From NCBI GenBank assembly GCA_036897485.1, contig JAYMTF010000209.1, positions 1 to 45,266 of the forward strand: 45,266 nt of DNA, given 5' to 3'. Under the pieces are notes generated by a model. The model was not told the DNA's origin. It ran no database searches and saw only the letters and a list, made by a program, of their open reading frames with translations. Within the stretch, counting starts at the first letter, position 1. Every line of letters begins with the position of its first letter. Below, in pieces: positions 36,462 to 45,266 of this stretch. A program made the position numbers and the translations under genes. Origin of the DNA: Pelargonium nanum. Lineage: Eukaryota; Streptophyta; Magnoliopsida; Geraniales; Geraniaceae.

Positions 36462-36552
36462 CATCTTTTTCTTTAAGGTTTCTTCACTCATTTCGCCTTT
36501 TTTTTCCATCTTTTTCTTTAGGTTTCTTCACTCATTTCGGCTTTTTTTTTTT
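36462..36552 (+). repeat. 45-bp tandem duplication
   Basis: CATCTTTTTCTTTAAGGTTT at 36462 recurs at 36507 as CATCTTTTTCTTTAGGTTTC. Both are followed by TTCACTCATTTCG and a T run. Confidence 0.9.
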
Positions 36553-36799
36553 TCGAAAAAAATATTTTAGTTATTGTTGTATATCTTTGCTTTCACACTC
36601 ATGAAGAGATGTGAATGTGATTACATTATCCAACCATCAAAATGTGGTGGAAAATATGTTATTCATTTATTTTCGGTTTGAATCATGGGTTTCTTGAGTG
36701 GGTCTATAAACTCGCGGATGACACATTTATGTTGTTTTATTACAATCAGACTAAATTTTATTTGAGAATAAAACACAGTTAAAGCTCATTCTTCTCTCC

Positions 36800-36860
36800 A
36801 CAGGTGTGTTGAGCGGGAATCGTACGCAAGCGCTCTTCCCACTTTGTCAATTGCGCTACT
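36800..36860 (-). repeat. possible SINE (tRNA-like) head fragment
   Basis: On the minus strand TAGCGCAATTGAC resembles a polymerase III A box and GTACGATTCC about 34 nt further on resembles a degenerate B box. It is too diverged and incomplete to be a tRNA gene. A tRNA-derived SINE remnant is the most I can propose. Confidence 0.25.
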
Positions 36861-37749
36861 ATTCTTGAATAATATGTTATTCATTCGTTTCAAAAAATGT
36901 AATTAAGGAGAAATTTTGTGTTTTACATTTCTCATTGTCTCTCCATGAACAAGTGTTGTAACAATTCTAAGGTATATTAACTAATTTATTATAAAGATAC
37001 TATTGATAATTCGTACACAACTAATTACTGTAATCAAAAGAACCAAATGATTTGGGGAGCATCAACCTTCCGTAGTCTCTTTTTTGGCAGAATATAAAGC
37101 TCGACTCGTTTACTCCGCTCCTCCGATATTATATTCTGAAAGAAAAAGTATTAGGTAACTTAGTTTGATTTTTGCCTTTCTTTTGTACTGTTGTCGGTTG
37201 TTGAAGAGCATTTCATAAACATTTTTAATTTGATTTGATAATTTAAAATGTGGGACACATTGAATTTATTAAATTTACAATTATCTTGTATAAAATATAA
37301 ATAAATTGTATCCATTCAAACAAATTGATTAGAACTCAATATTAAAATATTGAAAATCGGGAATAGTCTAGGTGTGGCACAACGACTTAAAAGTGTTAAC
37401 CGTGAGTTTACGGACTCGTTTAGAAACCCCACGGTTTAGACCGAAAAAATTAAATGGAAACCAAACATAAAGAATTGATTAAAAGAATTTTATTCACATA
37501 TTTTTAGTTAAATTGATGAAAAAATTAAACAAACTTATATCAAATATGGACTATTTCTATGATAGCCAATGGATTTGACTAATATTAAAAATACAAGTCA
37601 ACTCTCTTCTAAATTCTAGTTTGTTTACAAGTTTAACAAATAAAAAACTAAAAAAAAGATCTTAAGTTCTGAAATTTCAACAAACTCATCTTGGTCATTC
37701 TAGATTTTCAAAATAAATTGGGAAGAAAAATGGAAGTAAATGGATTGCC

Positions 37750-38340
37750 TAGGTATCACAATTCATGATAATTAGTCTCGTGCAACACTCTAAACTCTGT
37801 ATCAAAAATATGTTACCGACACATTATAAGGCTAATTAGCATCTAATATAGTTTAAAGCAAACAATATGACGTAGATTATTCGCACTAATCTTTCGTGTC
37901 ACACTCTAAATTTACAAAATCCAAATAAAGTTTAAGACACGTTATTGACACAATACAACTTAAACAAGAATGACCCGTCTCCGATTCACAAATACACAAG
38001 AAAGTGACGCAGATTTTCCACAAAAACACGCAAAGATGCATGATTCAAGATTCTCAAACTTGACAAATTTTCAAAAAGAAAATAAGAATATATCACTAAC
38101 GCATACTGTCACAATTCCGAGAGAATCAATCTCAAGCCTCAACATGACCTAAATAAAACTGAAAATTCGCAAATACTGAAGCGAACAAAGAAGTAGATTA
38201 TTCACACAGCGTTCCTTACCGCACTCTAAACTCTAAACCCCTTTAATAAAAATCAAGTTCAAAACACGTTATTGTCACAACATGACCTAAAAACAACACT
38301 GATCAGCCTCCGATTCACAAGCACATAAACAAAAACACAA
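37750..38340 (-). repeat. old ~320-bp tandem duplication downstream of the DUF3511 gene
   Basis: GTAGATTATTC at 37872 recurs at 38193 (period 321). Both are followed by CACTCTAAA, ACACGTTATTG, ACACAA/CACAAC and CTCCGATTCACAA in the same order. A weaker partial copy starts near 37775. The right copy ends within about 15 bp of the DUF3511 stop codon, so the 3' untranslated region probably took part. Confidence 0.7.
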
Positions 38341-38353
38341 GAATCATCATTCA

Positions 38354-38737
38354 TCACCACCATGATCCATGGACAACATGGTTGCAAGTGTTCTTGACCC
38401 ACCTAAAGCTCTTCCTCAAAGACCCTTTCATCTTCCCTTCCACAGTGTAGACCTTGTAACCAGCAACCCTCTTCTTCCTCTGCAACTCTGGGTCATTAAT
38501 GAAGCTCCAATTACTACTTGAATTTGATGACCCAACAACATTGATACTTTTCCATTTCTTCATCTTCATCATCTCCTTCCCAATCTTGGTTTCTTGTTGT
38601 TGTTGTTGTTGTTGTGCATAATTTACACTATAGCTTCTCAGATCTTGCATGCTACTAGGGTTTGGTCTTCCATAGTAGCTCTCCATTTGCATCCTCTCAT
38701 CTCTATAGGACTTGGATCTGAAATCTTCCATGGCCAT
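38354..38737 (-). CDS. DUF3511-domain plant protein
   Basis: Single exon of 127 residues. The C-terminal half carries the DUF3511 signature: WSF-x-DPELQRKKRVA-YK-Y at about 77-96, then VEGK-KGS-RKSFRW, ending in Trp-Trp. This plant-specific family has no established biochemical function. The N-terminal half is low complexity with a run of seven Gln (CAA/CAG) near 42-48. ATG at 38737 is the first in frame; a second ATG two codons later is in an ACC-like context and could serve instead. AT-rich TATA-like sequence lies at about 38768-38800, only 30-60 bp upstream, and another candidate lies near 38868-38890, so the promoter is uncertain. It converges on the casein kinase gene. Identification rests on the C-terminal motif and is firm. 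Confidence 0.92.
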   Translation of the reverse strand: MAMEDFRSKSYRDERMQMESYYGRPNPSSMQDLRSYSVNYAQQQQQQQETKIGKEMMKMKKWKSINVVGSSNSSSNWSFINDPELQRKKRVAGYKVYTVEGKMKGSLRKSFRWVKNTCNHVVHGSWW

Positions 38738-38759
38738 CAACACCAAGTAACTAACTACA

Positions 38760-41700
38760 AGATTGACCTATAGATATATATATAATATATATGTATATGT
38801 GTGTATAGTTCTTGAGTTCTTGAAGGGAATTAGGAGAGGAGAAGAAGAATCAAGAAAGGCCAATTGGGTTTTTATTTATTTATCTATTTAAGTTTCAAAA
38901 TGGAGAGGAATGGAATAAACCCAAGTTGAAGAAACTAGAAAGTGACATTTTTGTAAAATTTTATGTTGTGAAATTACTATTTTGCCCTTGACTATTCGGT
39001 CACTTTCTATATTATTTTTATTTTTATTTTTATTTAGCTCTTACGTCAGCAAAAAAATGTTATGTTAATCAACCGACAAACAATAATATTATTAATTTTG
39101 TTTTACAGTGGTTATTAAGTTCAATTAAAATTTGAAATTTTCTATACTAACTTTTTTTATTCTATATCAAATTGATTATTGATTTAACATATGTATATGT
39201 GTATATATATAGTTTATTTTTTGTTTAAATATGAGGGTTGTAGGGTTGTGCCAATATTTTTTAATTGACAAAAGGCAATTAATGAGACACCTTATTTTGA
39301 ATGGTCTTTGATTCATTATTTGGTATCTGTCACTTCTCTATCTGTATATTTCTTATATATGCTTGGTAGTTAGGAATTTTAACCCACATGCATTTATTTC
39401 ATTTAATTAATTACTTGGACAGCATACAAATTTGACAATATTTTTATATTAATTACTTGGACATCTAACAAACTAATTACATACATATGGAGCCGACAAT
39501 TTAATTTTTACCGAAGATTCTCGAAACTTGATCTAAATCTTTGAATTGGACAAATCAGCATATAAAAAAAATCTCTGTGCGTTTACAGATATCTTACTCA
39601 AAAGAATCCAAAAAATACGTTTAATACATTATAATCTCTAAATTCAGTTACAATCCGTATCTCTTTCAAATTAAAAAAAAAAATTAAATGTATCTAACAA
39701 AACTCAACATGAGCTCGATCCAGAATTGTCAAGTCTAATAGTAATTATTCGTTCGTGTGAACAAATATTATTTCACTATAACAATGAGAAGTTGGTAATA
39801 ATAATAATGTAATTAAGTTTTATATACAAAATAAATTACATTTTTATTATTATATGAATAAAGAAAATGATAAAATATTCTTGGTAGTCTTAGTTGTTAA
39901 GATTGATGCTAATCAAAAGGCTTTATTTTCACTTTTGGACTTAAGAATTGGAGAACCATCCTTTGATATTTGTTGAGGTCAATAAGGACAAAAAAAAAAA
40001 AAAAGTAACACAATGATTTGATGAATTGATGACCATTTTTGTGGACCTAGAGACATCAACCTATAGGCATGGCATATTTACCAAAATGCCATAGATCTTG
40101 AAAATTAGCAATACATGAATGGTTGTGATCTATCTCTCTTTCCACTTTCTACTTTCTACAAAATGTTCATTAGTTTATTAAACTTGACTTTTGACTTATT
40201 GAGGTAAAATAATAAGAAATCGATGAGTGCATTTATTTTGACCACACGTATTTTTCGTGTAGTTGGCGTGACATTTTCATTTCCCGTTCAAATATCTTGA
40301 TAGCATAAGATTAGTTTAATTATAATTTAGAAGTTTTACTTCAATACATGAAAGAGAGCATTTTATTAGGTTATATGAAAATTTATTCTCTTAAAATATA
40401 TCATATTAACATCACATGTTTTAATAAAGTATTTTCTCAAATTAAATCATGAGTTTGAAATTTATTGAGGTGGATAAAAAAATATTCGAAAATGTTACTT
40501 TCGTCTACTTTGAACTAAAATATATAAATATGCAAATTAATATTTGAAATGAAATAGATAGGACAATTGATTGTATAGTCTCTTTCAATTTTTTATATTA
40601 TATAATAAGTTTATGGAGGACAACTTATTTTTTTTTATAATAATATTGAATTTAATTGAACAAGCCATCCTAAAATAAATGCATGAAACCCTCTTAGTTA
40701 AAGACTAAAATTTGCCATTTTAAAATATCATTTGTAGGACCAAATATTGTTATTTCACTCTCAAGTCTTGGAAGCTATATCATGATAAAAAGACAACCCA
40801 ATTTCACTATTATTGGAAGCTATATGTTGATAAAATATGATAACCAAACAAATGGGATCAAATAAAAGTCATGAAATTACATATATGACCATGTAAAACC
40901 AAATATTTTACACAAGTAAGGTTTTGGATATTGTGAGAGCAAAGGGTATATTGGGCAAATCACAAGATTGCAAAGTTGGACAAGTTATGATGGAATTAGG
41001 CTTAAGGTGTTGATATAAAATGATAATGACATATGACAATTGATGTGCATTATTAGTCAAACTCTATAAAATCTAGTTAGGTAGGTTTTGTTTTTAAATA
41101 ATCTGTCAATTTTGATAAGCTAAACTTAAAATCATAATTTAAGATTATGCTAAAAAAAGTTGAAAAAAGTGATGAGGTGTTACTTGTGTGAAAAGCAATT
41201 TTAATTAATATTTTAAAATTCATTTAGAAAGATGAAATAAAAAAGTCATTAATTTTTTCGACTGATCAGAAATATTTTATGCACCAAACAAATACAATGA
41301 GATTAAAAAACATTGAATATAGCTATTTAAATACAAAACATCACTTGATTCATATAGTAAATGTACTAGTATTCATTTAAAATTTGATCACCTAAATCAA
41401 TCAAATTTACAAATTTGTGTGGATCTATTATCATAGAATATTGTAGTTGTTTTTTCTCAAAACCCAATTACATTAATAGAAGAAAAATAAAGCGTCTTTG
41501 TAGCACTTTCGGCTCAATTTAAATTAAATAGATTCACAAAAAAAAAAAAAAAAGATAAACATATAAATACAGTACATTCTTATACATATAGAGGAGATGA
41601 ATTGTCCTTTTGTAGCATGTGCTTTTGGTAGACCAAATCCCCAATAAAAGATTTGTGAAAACCTTTGGATTTTGTCAAGATTCATGCTTGTTTTTATCAA

Positions 41701-43480
41701 AAGGCCTAGAGAGATTTTTTACATAAAGAAAGAACCACAAAAACCCTTAAGGTAGCAACTCGGGTAACGGATCGAGTTGAAAGGACATGACCCGAATATG
41801 AAAAAAGCGCGATTAGAGACAAATCTAGTAAAGTAGCTTTGAGGGTAGTTGCCCCCGGTAATTTCTTTTGTTTAAAATATACCATCTACTTTAATTCATT
41901 TTTCATTGTTTGTCTTTACTAGTTTTTGTGTTTGCTTCCACTGAAATTTTAGATTTTCTTATATACCTTCATGAGATTAGAAAATTTTCATCATTGTCCT
42001 TTTGAGTTTTATCAATAATTAGGTTCATAATTCTTAAGATATTTAAACTTGTATTTGACTCGTAATGAGTTTATTTTGTCTCCATTAAGTAAATTTTCTA
42101 GATCTATTGAGTGTACCGGTTTTGTACTGTAGGTTGAGCCAAGATTGAGGTCGTGATATACATGCAATGTGCAAATTTGTTCTTTCGGACTTTTATGTTT
42201 TTCAAAATAAACATTTGACCCAATCTCGATTTTTCTTGACTGGGTTTACTTTTTGTAATCCAAACTCGAAAATTCTTAGGTCGAATTTCAAGTGTCCATC
42301 GGTTTGGTCATTTGGGTCTAAGTTGTTGGCTCACAAACAAATTGGCTGCAAATATGCTTCTTGGACACCTTGTGAATTTCAATTTTTTGCTTCTTTTTAT
42401 GTAAACTATTAAACCTTAAAAGCCTTTATTGTAGTGAACTTTAAGGAAATTACCAATACATTGGTATTGGGTTTCAAAGCTATTTTATTGAAATTAGCAG
42501 CTAGATGACAAACAACAAAAGGGAAAGTACTAAGTTGACATAGGATCGTGAAATTCAAGTCAAATATAATCATCTCTCGAATCAATAATCTTTAACAGAT
42601 TGAACTTGATCGAATTCAAACATTATAGTGGAAACAAAGTTTAATATAGCCAATCTTTCGTTTTAAAATTTTACTAGTTATGATACTAAAATTGTGATCA
42701 ATCAAACTAATAGTTCAACCTGTAGGACATAGCTAAACAAAATGTTAAGTCTACCAAAAACAAATCCATGTGATTCTTATGTTTCATAATCTAAGAAAGT
42801 GACAAAACATCGTCACAATTATTTATTTATAAACAGAGATCACAAAAGAAAATGAATCAGACGAGAGCTTCAAAAAACATATAGAGTAATAATTAACTTG
42901 AAAATATTTTATCGTTGACGTGCCCGATTCTCAACCAATAACATTTTGTCATAAACTATTTTTCTTTTTTTCTACAAATGGATTCATTTGAAAGTTTCAT
43001 ATTTGAAACTCAAAAAATATTCAACAAAAATAGACGATTATACATTTCAAATCTCAAATCAAATCCTTGAATTCAAACATAATTTAGATTATGAATTCAA
43101 TTAATGGTGAAGAAATTTGCATTATTGTGCATTTCATTTGAATGACAATGCAAATAAAAACACAAACAATCATACTAAATTATAGGAAAATTTGATCAAA
43201 ATATAAAGTTCATCAAAGAAAATTTCAAAAATATAAAACAATAGTGAATTAGTGAAATGAAAATAATACCTTCTAAATCTATTAATGAAAACAAAAACAA
43301 AGTACCATACAAAACCTTGTTGCCTGCAACAAAATTTGCAGAAGCTAGCAAAATTGTGCAGCAACCATATAATTTAAAATGGTCAGAAAATATGTTTCAG
43401 AACCAAAAAAACAAGTAAAACACTAGACATTAGAGAGATTAAACCAAAACAAAATGACATTAAACCGCACTTCAAGACCA
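38760..43480. other. AT-rich intergenic region without a recognisable gene
   Basis: About 4.7 kb. The left 100-200 bp are the DUF3511 promoter and the right few hundred bases the eIF4A 3' untranslated region. Between them are A/T homopolymers, the dispersed repeat at 41800-41880 and a moderately G+C-richer stretch at about 42100-42400 that may be an old repeat. The 81-codon open frame at 42167-42412 (+) shows no domain or codon pattern that supports a gene. Confidence 0.55.
41800..41880 (+). repeat. dispersed repeat, copy 2
   Basis: GACAAATCTAGTAA, GGGTAGTTGCCCCC and TTTCTTTTGTTT match the copy at 5575-5690 in invertase intron 2, in the same order and spacing. Confidence 0.5.
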
Positions 43481-43488
43481 AAAATGAC

Positions 43489-45266
43489 TCACAGAAGATC
43501 CGCAACGTTCGATGGGAGCTCCTCGATGACAACGTTGTAGAACTTCTGGATATCAAACAGCATGCGTTCATCTTCGCGGGTCACAAAGTTTATGGCAACT
43601 CCTTTTCTTCCAAATCGTCCACTTCGTCCAATACGATGAAGGTAGTTTTCGGGTTGAGTGGGGAGATCGTAGTTGATAACGAGCGAGACTTGCTGCACGT
43701 CGATACCACGAGCCAGGAGATCGGTTGTGATGAGCACGCGGGAGGAGCCGGATCTGAACTCGCGCATGATGATGTCACGGGTGTTTTGATCCATGTCACC
43801 GTGGGTGGCGGAGACAGTGTGGTCGCGGCTTCTCATCTTGTCGGTGAGCCAATCGACCTTGCGACGAGTGTTGACGAAAATGACACTCTGGGTGATGGCG
43901 AGGGTCTCGTAGAGATCGCAGAGTGTTTCGAGCTTCCATTCTTCTTTGTCAACGTTGACATGGAACTGCTTGATACCCTCGAGGGTGAGTTCGTCACGCT
44001 TCACCAAGATTCTCACGGGTTTGTTCATGAACTTCCTTGTGATCTCGAGAGCCTCCGGAGGCATAGTGGCAGAGAACACACCAACCTGAACTTTAGCGGG
44101 GAGGAGCTGGAAAATATCATAGATCTGAAATCCAAAAGTTCAAATTAGATAGATAAAAATTGGGAACAAGAAATGTACCAAAAATTGTATAAAATGAAGT
44201 GGCAAGACATATGGCAGCCGGCAAATACAACATAATCTATTTATTGATAAAAATTAATTTAGGGAAATTGAAATGTTTCATATATCACCAGTACACTCCA
44301 TGAATTTGTAGATCAAAGCGCAGTGTATTAGTTTGTTGTGTACACACTTAAGCATATACGTCCCAGTCATCACTAGAATGTTTTGTCTCGTCCGAACAAC
44401 TCACATCATTTTGTAAAAGTTTTGGGATGAATAGCATGAAATCTCTCCACACGGAATATAATATAAAGAGTGTGTCACGAAACCAACAAAGAGCTTGTGC
44501 ATCTCACAGAATCACATATTCAAGAACATTAACAGCTAAAATGAGACATCTAGTATAAACATAGGGCATGATTTGAAACGACAGGAAAAAAGCATAGATA
44601 CAAGAAAACTAACAAACCTGGTCCTTGAAACCTCTTGAGAGCATTTCATCAGCCTCATCCAACACAAACATCCTGATGGAATCAGGGCGAAGAGACTGCC
44701 TCCGCAACATATCATACACGCGCCCTGGAGTACCAACAACAACATGAACACCACCTTGTAGTATGCGTTGATCTTCACGAACACTTGTACCACCTACACA
44801 TGCATGAACCTTCACGCCAAGATAATCACCAAGTGCGCGCATGACCTTCTCGATCTGTTGCGCTAGTTCCCTAGTAGGTGCCAAAACCAGAGCCTGGCAC
44901 TGAACAAGGCCATAATCAAGCTGAGCCAGAATTCCAGAGCAGAAAGTAGCTGTTTTCCCAGTTCCAGACTGAGCCTGTTGGATCACATCTAGACCTTGAC
45001 AGAACGGAACAATTCCCCTTTGCTGAATTGCAGAAGGCTTCTCAAAACCTTTAAAACATAATAAAGATAAATATACGTATTGACAGATATACAAAAAAAA
45101 CATTATAAAAAACCCACTCTTTAATAATGCTGCTCGGCAATAACCATGTTTTCAATTAATACAGAGAGAGATAAACAGACCCATCTGTACTCACCATATG
45201 CATAAATACCCCTTAGAAGGTTTTCTGGCAATCCCATTGCATCAAAACTGTCATGAACACCTTCAT
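43489..45266 (-). CDS. EIF4A: eukaryotic initiation factor 4A, DEAD-box RNA helicase (5' end outside window)
   Basis: Three exons are visible on the minus strand: 45266-45195 (incomplete), 45048-44618, 44124-43489. They give about 378 residues, so roughly 35 N-terminal residues lie beyond the right edge of the window. eIF4A unwinds mRNA leaders as part of the cytosolic eIF4F complex. Motifs in order: Q motif [10 protein letters not shown], Walker [25 protein letters not shown] box [13 protein letters not shown], then in the second RecA domain [12 protein letters not shown]-equivalent [14 protein letters not shown] and [13 protein letters not shown], ending SNVADLL as in plant eIF4A. The exon junctions (phase 1 at Gly of GFEKP, phase 0 at Asp-Gln/Ile) are clean. 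Nothing suggests a pseudogene. Confidence 0.97.

Larger units (their letters stand above)
36018..38353. other. gap between converging casein kinase and DUF3511 genes
   Basis: Holds both 3' untranslated regions, a short tandem repeat (36462-36552), a tRNA-like fragment (36800-36860) and the duplicated block at 37750-38340. No open frame here has coding character. Confidence 0.5.

Noticed and set aside
36800..36860. A tRNA gene on the minus strand
   Set aside because: A-box and B-box-like words are present, but no cloverleaf with paired acceptor and anticodon stems can be formed; at most a SINE remnant.
37370..37440. A second SINE head, suggested by TGGCACAACGACTTAA and GTTTAGAAACCCC
   Set aside because: Spacing is plausible, but both box-like words are degenerate and there is no second copy in the window, so chance cannot be excluded.
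42167..42412. 81-codon frame (+) in the region left of eIF4A
   Set aside because: Phe/Cys-rich with no recognisable domain, and the surrounding DNA looks like an old repeat.
43636..44148. A 170-codon open frame on the + strand
   Set aside because: It is antisense to the well-supported last coding exon of eIF4A and has no domain of its own.

Overview
The window is nuclear DNA from a flowering plant, almost certainly a eudicot. The genes are intron-rich with GT-AG introns, the intergenic DNA is AT-rich, and several families are plant-specific (cell-wall invertase with a 9-nt mini-exon, DUF3511, plant P4-ATPase, plant casein kinase 1-like). No prokaryotic, organellar or viral gene organisation is seen. 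I cannot name the species.

Layout. 1-4560: AT-rich intergenic DNA, with a G+C-richer unexplained stretch at the left edge and a decayed dispersed repeat. 4611-9264 (+): seven-exon cell-wall invertase. 10027-12994 (-): glycine-rich protein with two RRM domains. 14671-16971 (-): small FHA-domain protein with a very acidic tail. 18140-21134 (-): eight-exon gene I do not recognise, with an internally duplicated module. 24370-30312 (+): ten-exon P4-ATPase (phospholipid flippase). 31928-36017 (+): fourteen-exon casein kinase 1-like kinase. 38354-38737 (-): intronless DUF3511 protein. 38760-43480: AT-rich DNA with no convincing gene. 43489-45266 (-): eIF4A, whose N-terminal end lies beyond the right edge. 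All exon models were built by hand from splice sites, reading frame and family resemblance; each complete model closes in frame.

The genes do not form a pathway or cluster. Their functions (apoplastic sucrose cleavage, RNA binding, lipid flipping, protein phosphorylation, translation initiation) are unrelated, as is usual for neighbours in a plant genome. I see no new defence, biosynthetic or mobile system.

The most notable structure is in the non-coding DNA. Several introns and flanks carry degenerate tandem duplications with periods of about 45-430 bp. The invertase has a CACTA-type miniature element in the intron just before its mini-exon. Three families of short decayed elements (fold-back elements of 300-500 bp, TAGAGCTG-ended elements, and an RTE-type LINE 3' fragment) sit in introns and gene flanks. 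Three promoters share an ACGAYGYCGT motif. The protein most deserving follow-up is the unrecognised 321-residue one at 18140-21134.
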